DNA of 64,000 nt from Clostridium fessum (GTDB lineage: Bacteria; Bacillota; Clostridia; Lachnospirales; Lachnospiraceae): the NCBI RefSeq assembly GCF_003024715.1, contig NZ_PYLO01000001.1:372001-436000 (forward strand), written 5' to 3'. A program made the position numbers and the translations under genes. The notes under the pieces are model-generated. The model did no database searches and had not been told where the DNA came from. It worked only from the letters and a program-made list of their open reading frames with translations. The first letter of the stretch is position 1. The number at the start of each line of letters is the position of its first letter. This document shows positions 8,221 to 16,396 of the stretch, in pieces.

Positions 8221-8979
8221 TTAGAGTTTTTTTGTTTCTTTTTCCTCTTTCTGACGAATCAGCTCTTCCAGATATTTCTTCTCTTTCTTATCCAGAACCG
8301 CATCCTTTAAAAGGTCCGGGCGGCGTTCCAGCGTCCGTTCGATCGATTTCTGACGGCGCCAGGTCTCGATATTTTTGTGATGCCCGGTCAGAAGTACGTC
8401 CGGGACCGCCTTATCCATAAATACAACCGGGCGGGTGTACTGTGGATATTCCAGCAGATTGTCGTGAAATGACTCAAATTCCGCGGATACGTCATTATTT
8501 AACACACCAGGCACCAGACGGGAAATGCAGTCGATCATAACCATCGCCGGAAGCTCACCGCCCGTCAGGACATAATCGCCGATCGAGAGATAGTCGGTCA
8601 CAACCAGCTCTAACGCGCGCTCATCGATCCCCTCATAATGCCCGCAGAGGAACACCAGATCCTCTTCTTTCGCCAGTTCTTCTGCGATTTTCTGGTTGAA
8701 AACCTGCCCCTGCGGAGTCAGATAGATCACGCGCGGACGTTTTCCGGTGCGCGCCGCCAGGGCTTCATATGCATCGTAAATCGGTTCCGGCTGCATCACC
8801 ATACCGGCGCCGCCGCCATAGGGCGCATCGTCTACATGGTGGTGTTTGTCCTTCGAGTAATCGCGGATATTGATCGCCTCGACCGAGATCAGCCCTTTGT
8901 CAATCGCACGCCCCGTAATACTTGTGTTCAGTCCCCCCATTACCATCTCCGGAAACAGGGTCAGAATATGAAAATTCAT
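8221..8979 (-). CDS. trmD: tRNA (guanine37-N1)-methyltransferase
   Basis: 252 residues. The trefoil-knot SAM site is seen in YLTPQGQVFNQKIAEELA, FLCGHYEGIDERA and the knot loop SIGDYVLTGGELPAM. The N-terminal FHILTLFPEM and DDAPYGGGAGMVM are diagnostic. It methylates G37 next to the anticodon and prevents frameshifting. TAGGAG precedes the ATG. The order rimM-trmD-rplS is conserved across bacteria. Confidence 0.97.
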   Translation of the reverse strand: MNFHILTLFPEMVMGGLNTSITGRAIDKGLISVEAINIRDYSKDKHHHVDDAPYGGGAGMVMQPEPIYDAYEALAARTGKRPRVIYLTPQGQVFNQKIAEELAKEEDLVFLCGHYEGIDERALELVVTDYLSIGDYVLTGGELPAMVMIDCISRLVPGVLNNDVSAEFESFHDNLLEYPQYTRPVVFMDKAVPDVLLTGHHKNIETWRRQKSIERTLERRPDLLKDAVLDKKEKKYLEELIRQKEEKETKKL

Positions 8980-9044
8980 CCGTTTCTCCTATATTTATAC
9001 AGCACTTTCACAACGGTACTTTCATTTTAGGATTTTCATTCCAT

Positions 9045-9557
9045 TTACAGATCCAGCAGACCGTCCATGATATGAACCGTTACAGTGCCAGCCTCCAGAT
9101 CCACATTCAGGATGCATTCCTTGATGGATGGGAAAAGGTATTCTTTGCCCTCAGGTCCTTCGATCACGTACACGTCGTTAGCCGCTGTCTGAAGGATATC
9201 TTTCACCGTACCGAACTCCTCGCCCTCGTCCGTCAGCACTTTCAGACCAATCAGATCGGCAATGAAATTCTCATCTGGATTCAGTTTCACCGCCTGATCG
9301 CGGGTGATCAGAATATCCTTATTACGAAACGGCTCGCAGTCCTCAATCCGATTCATCTCTTTAAATTTAAGAATGACCATATTTTTGAAAAAACGCACCT
9401 GTTCCACGGTCACCGGCATTTTTTCTTTTCCAGTGTCGATATACGCTTTTTTTAATTTTTTAAAACGATTCACATCATCGGTGGTAGGAAATACTTTCAC
9501 ATCTCCGCGCAGGCCATGCGGGGATGTAATTACACCAACTCTCAGATAATCAACCAT
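9045..9557 (-). CDS. rimM: Ribosome maturation factor RimM
   Basis: 170 residues from the ATG at 9557, preceded by AGGAGG; longer reading frames upstream lack a ribosome site. N-terminal YLRVGVITSPHGLRGDVKVFP forms the beta-barrel domain, and the PRC-barrel domain starts near DLIGLKVLTDEGEEFGTV. It acts in 30S head assembly by binding S19. Upstream is the terminator of rpsP-khpA. Confidence 0.95.
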   Translation of the reverse strand: MVDYLRVGVITSPHGLRGDVKVFPTTDDVNRFKKLKKAYIDTGKEKMPVTVEQVRFFKNMVILKFKEMNRIEDCEPFRNKDILITRDQAVKLNPDENFIADLIGLKVLTDEGEEFGTVKDILQTAANDVYVIEGPEGKEYLFPSIKECILNVDLEAGTVTVHIMDGLLDL

Positions 9558-9650
9558 TCTATAATCCTCCTGTATGAAATAGAACGTGCCTTGCATTCCC
9601 GCGCCGGGGTGCGGTTGCGTTGGCATCCTCTTGAATTTCCTGTGATATAA

Positions 9651-9684
9651 AAAAGCCGGACACCCTTTCAGGCAGCCGGCTTTT
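9651..9684 (-). terminator. Intrinsic terminator after khpA
   Basis: On the minus strand AAAAGCCGG and CCGGCTTTTTT form a hairpin across 9651-9684, ending in a U-run. It separates rpsP-khpA from rimM-trmD. Confidence 0.8.
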
Positions 9685-9698
9685 CAGCTTCGTCTGTA

Positions 9699-9926
9699 TT
9701 ACTGAATCTCTACAATAACTTTCTTGTCTTCCTTGGATGAAGCCGCCTTGACAACCGAGCGAATCGCTTTCGCGATACGACCCTGTTTTCCAATTACCTT
9801 ACCCATATCGGCCGGTGCAACGGAAAGCTCGATTACAGTCTCGTCGTCTTTGACCGATTCTGTAACCACTACCTCGTCCGGGTTCTCAACCAGTGCTTTC
9901 GCGATAACTTCTACTAATTCTTTCAT
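9699..9926 (-). CDS. khpA: KH-domain RNA-binding protein KhpA (YlqC)
   Basis: 75 residues from the ATG at 9926, with GAGGTG 7 nt upstream; an in-frame GTG upstream is not preferred. It is a single KH domain with the GxxG loop GKQG in MGKVIGKQGRIAKAIRSVV. In streptococci KhpA pairs with KhpB to bind RNAs and affect cell elongation. It sits between rpsP and rimM as in B. subtilis. Confidence 0.92.
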   Translation of the reverse strand: MKELVEVIAKALVENPDEVVVTESVKDDETVIELSVAPADMGKVIGKQGRIAKAIRSVVKAASSKEDKKVIVEIQ

Positions 9927-9958
9927 ACCTTTGCACCTCACAGGTCAGTATGCTTGAT

Positions 9959-10198
9959 TTACTGGATACCAGCGATCTTTAAGAGTTTACCAACAGTCTC
10001 TGTCGGCTGAGCGCCTGTTGCTAACCATTTCTTAGCAGCTTCCTCATCGAATTTCAGAGTGCTCGGCTCTGTGTTCGGATCGTAGATACCGATCTCCTCG
10101 ATGAATCTGCCATCTCTCGGGGATCTGGAATCTGCAACAACGATTCTATAGAAAGGAGCTTTCTTCTGACCCATTCTTCTTAATCTCATCTTTACCAT
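9959..10198 (-). CDS. rpsP: 30S ribosomal protein S16
   Basis: 79 residues with the conserved start [25 protein letters not shown] shape and the [10 protein letters not shown] block. A strong AGGAGG precedes the ATG. Translated just ahead of khpA, 32 nt apart. Confidence 0.98.
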   Translation of the reverse strand: MVKMRLRRMGQKKAPFYRIVVADSRSPRDGRFIEEIGIYDPNTEPSTLKFDEEAAKKWLATGAQPTETVGKLLKIAGIQ

Positions 10199-10279
10199 TT
10201 TAAATTACCTCCTGAAATTTTCCTTATTTCCTTGAATTATAAAATATAGCTAATGCACACTGCATCTACTAACACTTGT

Positions 10280-11647
10280 TTAAAACGGCAGCTTCATCTT
10301 GCCAAGCATACCGCCGAGTCCGCCAAGACCCTTGCGTTTTCCGCCGCCTGCCATGCCCGGAAGCTGTTTCATCAGCTTTTTCATATCTCCGAACTGTTTT
10401 ACCAGGCGGTTGACTTCTGCGATATCCACGCCTGCGCCCTGTGCGATTCGTTTCTTGCGGGACGGATTCATCAGATCCGGGTTGCGCCGCTCTTCGGCTG
10501 TCATCGAGAGGATGATCGCCTCTACGCGCCCCATCGTCTTCTCATTTTCATCTAAATCCAGACCCTTAAGCTGTCCCATGCCCGGCATCATGCTCATGAT
10601 GCTCGCCATGCCGCCCATCTTCTTGATCTGGTTCATCTGATCGAGGAAGTCGTTGTAATCAAATTCTGCCTTCTTAATCTTGCGGCCGAGTTCTTTTGCC
10701 TTCTCCTCGTCGATCACAGCAGATGCTTTGTCGATAATGGAAAGAACATCGCCCATGCCCAAGATCCGGGAAGCCATACGGTCCGGGTAAAACTGTTCCA
10801 AATCGGAAAGTTTCTCGCCCATACCGACATAGAGAATCGGTTTTCCGGTTACCGCCTTGATAGAAAGAGCCGCACCGCCTCGCGTATCGCCATCCATCTT
10901 TGTCAGAACCACACCGTCAATGCCGATTTTGTCGTTAAACATGCTCGCTACATTGACTGCATCCTGACCAGTCATGGCATCTACAACGAGAAGTGTCTGA
11001 TAAACATCCACATTCTCTTTGATCTCAACCAGCTCATCCATCATCGCTTCATCGATGTGGAGACGACCGGCTGTATCGATGATAACCACATTGTTGCCAT
11101 TTTTCGCCGCGTGCTCAAGCGCTGCCTTTGCGATATTGACCGGTTTGTGGTTCGTTCCCATCGCAAATACGGGAACACCCTGTTTTTCACCATTTTTCTG
11201 CAGCTGTTCGATTGCCGCCGGTCGGTAGACATCACATGCTACCAGCAATGGATTTTTTCCCTTTGCCTTGAGCTTTCCGGCAATCTTTGCCGTCGTGGTC
11301 GTCTTACCAGCACCCTGGAGACCTGCCATCATGATGACGGTAATCTCATTGCCCGGTTTTAACGCAATCTCTGTCATTTCGGAGCCCATCAGCTTGACCA
11401 GCTCGTCGTTGACAATCTTTATTACCATCTGTCCTGGATTCAGACCATTTAAAACATCGGTTCCAATCGCCCGCTCCTGTACAGAATTGATAAACTGTTT
11501 TACTACCTTGAAGCTTACATCCGCTTCCAGAAGGGCCATCTTGACTTCTTTGAGTCCGGCTTTTACGTCGCTCTCGCTGAGTCGTCCCTTGCCTGTCAGG
11601 TTTTTAAACACATTCTGCAGTTTGTCTGCCAAGCTTTCAAATGCCAT
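10280..11647 (-). CDS. ffh: Signal recognition particle protein Ffh
   Basis: 455 residues from the ATG at 11647, preceded by AGGAGG. The NG GTPase domain shows GLQGAGKTTTTAKIAG, DTAGRLH and TKMDGDTRGGAALS. The C-terminal Met-rich M domain (about residues 300-440, e.g. MGGMASIMSMMPGMG) binds signal peptides and SRP RNA. With SRP RNA and FtsY it targets membrane proteins. It is preceded by ylxM, its usual partner. Confidence 0.97.
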   Translation of the reverse strand: MAFESLADKLQNVFKNLTGKGRLSESDVKAGLKEVKMALLEADVSFKVVKQFINSVQERAIGTDVLNGLNPGQMVIKIVNDELVKLMGSEMTEIALKPGNEITVIMMAGLQGAGKTTTTAKIAGKLKAKGKNPLLVACDVYRPAAIEQLQKNGEKQGVPVFAMGTNHKPVNIAKAALEHAAKNGNNVVIIDTAGRLHIDEAMMDELVEIKENVDVYQTLLVVDAMTGQDAVNVASMFNDKIGIDGVVLTKMDGDTRGGAALSIKAVTGKPILYVGMGEKLSDLEQFYPDRMASRILGMGDVLSIIDKASAVIDEEKAKELGRKIKKAEFDYNDFLDQMNQIKKMGGMASIMSMMPGMGQLKGLDLDENEKTMGRVEAIILSMTAEERRNPDLMNPSRKKRIAQGAGVDIAEVNRLVKQFGDMKKLMKQLPGMAGGGKRKGLGGLGGMLGKMKLPF

Positions 11648-11662
11648 CAAAAACCTCCTGCA

Positions 11663-12004
11663 TTATAAATCCAATATCTCGTTTGAGATTCGCCCGATTG
11701 CCTCAATCAGCGCCTGATTCTGTGTCTGGCTGAATTCTTCCGTCAACCGATGAATCTCAGTTACTTTTTCCTTGGTTTTCTGGAATTTGGCAATCAGTCC
11801 AAGCTTTTCCTCATAACCAAGAAGTGTACGGTCACAGCGCCGGATCAGATCATGCACACCCTGACGGGTAATGCCCTGTTCGTCTGCAATCTCGCTGAGG
11901 GACAGATCGTTAAATACCACATCCTTATATACACTTTGCTGATGCTTTGTCAGGAGTTCTCCGTAGAAATCATACAAAAGACCCTGTTCAACAATTTTTT
12001 CCAT
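11663..12004 (-). CDS. ylxM: YlxM/UPF0122 SRP-associated helix-turn-helix protein
   Basis: 113 residues with a sigma-70 region-4-like HTH (LSLSEIADEQGITRQGVHDLIRRCD) that defines the YlxM family. In streptococci YlxM binds the SRP and modulates Ffh GTPase activity. It starts just downstream of a near-consensus promoter and heads the ylxM-ffh operon. Confidence 0.92.
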   Translation of the reverse strand: MEKIVEQGLLYDFYGELLTKHQQSVYKDVVFNDLSLSEIADEQGITRQGVHDLIRRCDRTLLGYEEKLGLIAKFQKTKEKVTEIHRLTEEFSQTQNQALIEAIGRISNEILDL

Positions 12005-12021
12005 TCCTCATCACCTGTGTT

Positions 12022-12050
12022 ATCATACACGATAATCTAATTGGTGTCAA
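12022..12050 (-). promoter_or_regulatory. Promoter of ylxM-ffh
   Basis: Minus strand: perfect -35 TTGACA (12045-12050), 17-nt spacer, -10 TATGAT (12022-12027). The leader to the ylxM ATG is very short. Confidence 0.85.
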
Positions 12051-12079
12051 GTATTTTTTCTTTACACCAATCAGATTAT
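12032..12079. repeat. 16-bp inverted repeat spanning the ylxM promoter
   Basis: ATAATCTAATTGGTGT (12032-12047) and ACACCAATCAGATTAT (12064-12079) are inverted with one mismatch and a T-rich 16-nt loop. One arm fills most of the ylxM spacer and touches the -35, so it could be an operator. It could equally be a terminator for the flanking MATE gene's region. Confidence 0.75.
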
Positions 12080-12125
12080 CAATCGAATTATTTTTTAATG
12101 ACGTTCTGTTTATGTTTTTCAAATT

Positions 12126-13490
12126 CTATCCCCGCACCGGATGGCCATCTTCCTTCGGCATCTTCTTCGCCGCCCGCCAGAAGCAGATCATATGTGCCGT
12201 CGCAGTGACCGCCCAGGAGATTGGGTACGACAGATACAGGATCGCCAGCGACCGCTGCGCTGCAAATATGGTAAAGATCCAAATCACTCGCAGTCCGCAG
12301 GCGCCGGTCAGAGAGACTAGCGTCGGCAGGATCGAATACCCAAGTCCGCGGATGCTTCCGACCATCGTATCCATCACGCCGCACAGGAAATACGTCGTAC
12401 AGATGATCGACATCCGGAGCAGTCCATAGGAAATAACGTCGGCGTCTTCTGAATATATCTGCAACAGCCACGGACCGCCGAGGTATGCTGCAAATCCAAG
12501 CACCAGTCCTACTGTCACAACGACGCCCTGGCAGGTGGCAAGAATCTTTTTGATCCGCGTGTATTTCTCTGCTCCGATATTCTGGCTCGTAAAGCTTAAA
12601 TTGGTCTGGTACAGCGCATTCATCGAGGTATACACAAATCCCTCGATATTCTGCGATGCCGTGTTGCCTGCCATCGCGATCGAACCGAAGGAATTGACGG
12701 ACGACTGAATCAGTACGTTGGAGATCGCAAAAATCGCCCCCTGAATACCAGCCGGAAGACCTACCTTTATAATAAGAAGAAGTTTCCTCCGGTTGACTCC
12801 CAGCTTGGAAAGCGACAGCTTCATCGCGCCATCTGAACGCATCAGGCAGCGGATAACCAGAAATGCGGAAATACACTGGGAAATCACGGTTGCCAGCGCG
12901 ACACCTGCTACATCCATCTGGAGCTGGGTAACAAAGAATACGTTCAGTGCCGCATTGATAACACCTGCCACGGTCAGGAAATACAGCGGGCGTTTCGTAT
13001 CGCCGATCGCGCGCAGGATTGCACTTCCGAAATTGTACACCATCGTTGCCGGCATACCGGCAAAATAAATCCGCATGTAGATCGTCGATTTATCGATGAC
13101 ATCGTCCGGCGTCCCCATCAGTTCCAGCCAGAAACGTGAGGTAAACAAACCCAAAAAGACTAGAAACAGCCCGCTCATCAGGCTGACCGTGATCGCCGTA
13201 TGGATTGTCTCGCTCATGTCGCGGTCATTCTTCGCGCCATAATAGCGTGCCACCAGGACGTTCGCACCGATCGACAGACCGATAAAGACGTTAATGAGAA
13301 GATTAATAAGGGAACTGGTCGAGCCGACTGCAGCCAGAGACTGGCTGCCTGCAAAACGTCCCACCACGATCACATCTGCCGCATTGAAAAGAAGCTGAAG
13401 CACACCGGAAAGCATCAGCGGAATGGAGTATGTAAGTACCTTTCCGAGAATCGGACCATTGCACATATCCATTTCATAGGATTTCGCCAT
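12126..13490 (-). CDS. MATE family multidrug/Na+ efflux transporter
   Basis: 454 residues from the ATG at 13490, with AAAGGA 8 nt upstream; longer starts lack a ribosome site. Twelve hydrophobic segments arranged as two MatE halves can be traced, starting with GPILGKVLTYSIPLMLSGVLQ and FNAADVIVVGRFAG, a pattern typical of the NorM/DinF group. It would export cationic drugs or metabolites using Na+ or H+. Substrate unknown. It has its own promoter and is divergent from the M24 peptidase. Confidence 0.9.
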   Translation of the reverse strand: MAKSYEMDMCNGPILGKVLTYSIPLMLSGVLQLLFNAADVIVVGRFAGSQSLAAVGSTSSLINLLINVFIGLSIGANVLVARYYGAKNDRDMSETIHTAITVSLMSGLFLVFLGLFTSRFWLELMGTPDDVIDKSTIYMRIYFAGMPATMVYNFGSAILRAIGDTKRPLYFLTVAGVINAALNVFFVTQLQMDVAGVALATVISQCISAFLVIRCLMRSDGAMKLSLSKLGVNRRKLLLIIKVGLPAGIQGAIFAISNVLIQSSVNSFGSIAMAGNTASQNIEGFVYTSMNALYQTNLSFTSQNIGAEKYTRIKKILATCQGVVVTVGLVLGFAAYLGGPWLLQIYSEDADVISYGLLRMSIICTTYFLCGVMDTMVGSIRGLGYSILPTLVSLTGACGLRVIWIFTIFAAQRSLAILYLSYPISWAVTATAHMICFWRAAKKMPKEDGHPVRG

Positions 13491-13558
13491 GTTTTTCATC
13501 CTTTCGTATCTTAAAAATAAAAGTCCTTTCATTTTTCGAAGGCTGGTCAGTTGATACT

Positions 13559-13587
13559 ATTCTACCCCCTTTCCATGCGCTTTTCAA
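13559..13587 (-). promoter_or_regulatory. Promoter of MATE gene
   Basis: Minus strand: -35 TTGAAA (13582-13587), 17-nt spacer, -10 TAGAAT (13559-13564). Confidence 0.65.
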
Positions 13588-13602
13588 GCGTTCTTTTAAT
13601 CG

Positions 13603-13630
13603 TTGACTTTTTCCCGGCGCGTTTTATAAT
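13603..13630 (+). promoter_or_regulatory. Promoter of M24 peptidase gene
   Basis: -35 TTGACT (13603-13608), 16-nt spacer, -10 TATAAT (13625-13630), giving a leader of about 70 nt before AAGGAGG and the ATG. Confidence 0.8.
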
Positions 13631-13705
13631 AAGGGTAGATAATTTACGGCGTAAACTGTCTGGCATCTTCACAGTTACAGCCACTTTACTTATAAGGAGG
13701 ACATC

Positions 13706-14788
13706 ATGATGAACACACAGCGACTTGAGAAAGTTTTAAAGAAAATGGAAACAGAAGGACTCGAGCAGATGATTATTTCCGATCCTTATGCGATCTATTA
13801 TCTGACGGGTCGTTTTATTGATCCGGGTGAACGTCTGCTGGCACTTTACATTAACCAGTCCGGAAAGAATAAGATCTTTATCAATAACCTCTTTACCGTT
13901 CCGGAAGATCTGGGCGTAGAGAAATTCCGTTTCTCGGATACAGACGATTACCTGACTCCTCTGTGCGACTGTGTTGAGGCAGGCAAACCGCTCGGTATTG
14001 ATAAAACATTTGCTGCCCGTTTCCTGATTCCGGTCATCGATCATTCGGGCGCTTCCTCCTACAAGGTCAGCTCCATCTGCATCGATGAGGTCCGTGCGTG
14101 CAAGGATGACGAAGAACGTGAAAAAATGCGTGCGGTTTCCGCAATCAATGATAAGGCGATGGCACAGTTCCGAGGTCTGATCCATGAGGGCGTGACTGAG
14201 GAAGAGATCGCTTCCAAGATGTTAGATATTTATAAGAGTCTCGGTGCAGACGGATATTCCTTTGAACCACTGGTTGGCTTCGGTGCAAACTGCGCGCTTG
14301 GACACCACGGTCCGGACAACACGGTTCTGAAAGAGGGCGACACCGTCCTGTTTGATGTTGGATGCAGGAAGGATGGCTATTGTGCCGATATGACACGTAC
14401 TTTCTTCTATAAAAAAGTACCGTCTGAGAAGCACCGCGCTATTTATGAGACCGTCCGCCGCGCAAATGCTGCCGCAGAAGCAATTCTGAAACCGGGCGTT
14501 CCGCTCTGCGAAGTCGATAAAGCTGCCCGCCAGATCATCGAGGATGCCGGATATGGTCCGAACTTTACCCATCGGCTGGGACATTTCATCGGTCTAGAAG
14601 TACATGAGTACGGCGATGTTTCTTCTGCGAACACCAAGGTCGCTGAGGTTGGCAATATCTTCTCCATCGAACCAGGTATTTATGTAGAAGGCGAAGTTGG
14701 CGTGAGAATCGAGGATCTGGTGCTGATTACTGAGGATGGATGCGAGATTCTGAACTCCTTCAGCAAGGAGCTGGATATTGTAGAGTAA
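13706..14788 (+). CDS. M24 family Xaa-Pro aminopeptidase/dipeptidase
   Basis: 360 residues. The N-terminal creatinase-like domain (about 1-130) is followed by a pita-bread catalytic domain. All five dinuclear-metal ligands are visible: Asp in LFDVGC, Asp in ADMTRTFF, His in HRLGHFIGLEVHE, Glu in SIEPGIY and Glu in RIEDLVL. It removes N-terminal residues preceding proline or splits X-Pro dipeptides in the cytoplasm. Two adjacent ATGs follow AAGGAGG; the first is used. Monocistronic, with its own promoter and a long hairpin terminator. Confidence 0.92.
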   Translation: MMNTQRLEKVLKKMETEGLEQMIISDPYAIYYLTGRFIDPGERLLALYINQSGKNKIFINNLFTVPEDLGVEKFRFSDTDDYLTPLCDCVEAGKPLGIDKTFAARFLIPVIDHSGASSYKVSSICIDEVRACKDDEEREKMRAVSAINDKAMAQFRGLIHEGVTEEEIASKMLDIYKSLGADGYSFEPLVGFGANCALGHHGPDNTVLKEGDTVLFDVGCRKDGYCADMTRTFFYKKVPSEKHRAIYETVRRANAAAEAILKPGVPLCEVDKAARQIIEDAGYGPNFTHRLGHFIGLEVHEYGDVSSANTKVAEVGNIFSIEPGIYVEGEVGVRIEDLVLITEDGCEILNSFSKELDIVE

Positions 14789-14820
14789 TCACATCGCATC
14801 ATTTATAACACGATTATAAA

Positions 14821-14914
14821 AAAGAAACTGTTACAGATGGTATTTCTGGTAATTCCGATTACAAATCACGAATCATCCAGAAAGCCGGCATCTGTAGACA
14901 GTTTCTTTTTAGTT
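14821..14914 (+). terminator. Long branched terminator after M24 peptidase
   Basis: AAAGAAACTGT...CAGATG (14821-14838) pairs with CATCTG...ACAGTTTCTTT (14889-14908), followed by a T-run. An inner TTTCTGG/CCAGAAA pair makes a branched or extended stem, longer than a normal terminator. gatB ends on the other strand just downstream. Confidence 0.75.
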
Positions 14915-14958
14915 TTCTTTAAAAGCTAATTATAATTTTCATTTATAAAAAGGCGTTT

Positions 14959-16395
14959 TTACGCGTTCAGCTTCTCCGTCATCATTTCATTCACTTTACC
15001 CGGATTTGCCTTGCCCTTCATCGCTTTCATCACCTGACCGACCAGGAAACCAAGTACCTTTGTCTTTCCGCTATTGTACTCTTCCACCGTCTTCGGGTTT
15101 GCGGCAAGCACATCGGAAACTGCCTGTTCCAGAGCACTGTCGTCATTGACCATGCCAAGTCCGTGTGCATCGACATAGGCGGACGGATCGACATCTTGCT
15201 CAAAAATAGCTGTAAATACTTCTTTGGCCGTGTTGTTATTGATCGTTCCGGCATCGACCAGATCGGTGAGCTGTGCCAGATGTATCGGGGAGAACCACAG
15301 GCTTTCAGCGTCTTCTCCTTTTTCCTTGAGCAGGCGGCTTGCCTCGCCGATCAGCCAGTTTGCCACCTTCTTCGGTTTCTGGCAGAGGGTGGTGGTCTTT
15401 TCAAACATATCCGCCATTTTCTTAGACTCAGTCAGGATGCGGCTGTCATATTCAGACAGACCATATTCGCTCTGGTAACGTGCCATTTTTTCTGGCTGCA
15501 ATTCCGGCAGGGCGGCGCGGACAGATTCCAGCCACTCATCGCTGATGCAGACCGGCGGAAGATCCGGATCCGGGAAATAACGGTAATCTTTCGCATCCTC
15601 TTTGGAACGCATCGCATAGGAGTATTCCTTGTTGTCATCCCAGCGTCTCGTCTCCTGGATGACTTTCCTGCCCTCTTCCAGCAGCTCAATCTGGCGGGCG
15701 CGCTCGCCGTCGATCGCACGGGCAATCGCCTTGAAAGAGTTCAAGTTCTTCATCTCGGTTCTCGTACCAAATGTCTCACTTCCCACCTCACGAACCGATA
15801 AGTTGACATCGGCACGCATCGAACCTTCCTGCAACTTGCAATCGGATGCGCCCAGATACTGTACCAGCAGGCGCAGGCGTTCGAGGTAGGCAATAACCTC
15901 ATCAGCACTCCGCATATCCGGCTCGGAAACGATCTCGATCAGCGGCACGCCGCTTCGGTTGTAATCAACCAGCGAGCAGTCTTCCCACTCGTCGTGAATC
16001 AGCTTTCCGGCATCTTCCTCCATATGAATTTCATGAATACGAATTTTCTTTTCACCGGCAGGCGTGTCGATCGGGATATAGCCGTCGTGGCAGATCGGGA
16101 GATACAGCTGGGAAATCTGGTAGTTCTGCGGGTTGTCCGGGTAAAAATAGTTTTTCCGGTCAAATTTACAGAACTGGTTGATACCACAGTTTGCCGCCAG
16201 ACCGACAGACATCGCGTATTCAACGACCTTCTTATTTAAAACCGGCAGAGAACCCGGCATACCGGTACAAACCGGGCAGGTATGAGTATTTGGTTTTGCT
16301 CCAAATTCGGTGGAGCAGCCGCAGAAAATCTTGGTTTTCGTCGCCAGCTCTACGTGTACCTCCAAGCCGATGACTGTCTCATATTCTTTCTTCAT
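14959..16395 (-). CDS. gatB: Asp/Glu-tRNA amidotransferase subunit B
   Basis: 478 residues. The start YETVIGLEVHVELATKTKIFCGC and the GatB cradle motifs RKNYFYPDNPQNYQISQ and HMEEDAGKLIH are present, with the YqeY-like tail near the C-terminus. GatB binds misacylated tRNA and phosphorylates the side-chain carboxylate. Last gene of aspS-gatC-gatA-gatB, 1 nt after gatA. Confidence 0.97.
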   Translation of the reverse strand: MKKEYETVIGLEVHVELATKTKIFCGCSTEFGAKPNTHTCPVCTGMPGSLPVLNKKVVEYAMSVGLAANCGINQFCKFDRKNYFYPDNPQNYQISQLYLPICHDGYIPIDTPAGEKKIRIHEIHMEEDAGKLIHDEWEDCSLVDYNRSGVPLIEIVSEPDMRSADEVIAYLERLRLLVQYLGASDCKLQEGSMRADVNLSVREVGSETFGTRTEMKNLNSFKAIARAIDGERARQIELLEEGRKVIQETRRWDDNKEYSYAMRSKEDAKDYRYFPDPDLPPVCISDEWLESVRAALPELQPEKMARYQSEYGLSEYDSRILTESKKMADMFEKTTTLCQKPKKVANWLIGEASRLLKEKGEDAESLWFSPIHLAQLTDLVDAGTINNNTAKEVFTAIFEQDVDPSAYVDAHGLGMVNDDSALEQAVSDVLAANPKTVEEYNSGKTKVLGFLVGQVMKAMKGKANPGKVNEMMTEKLNA

Positions 16396-16396
16396 C

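Noticed and set aside
12088-12876. 262-codon minus-strand frame inside the MATE gene
   Set aside because: Out-of-frame shadow of the MATE gene, same strand.
15163-15801. 212-codon plus-strand frame opposite gatB
   Set aside because: Antisense shadow; Cys/Arg-rich with no recognisable domain.
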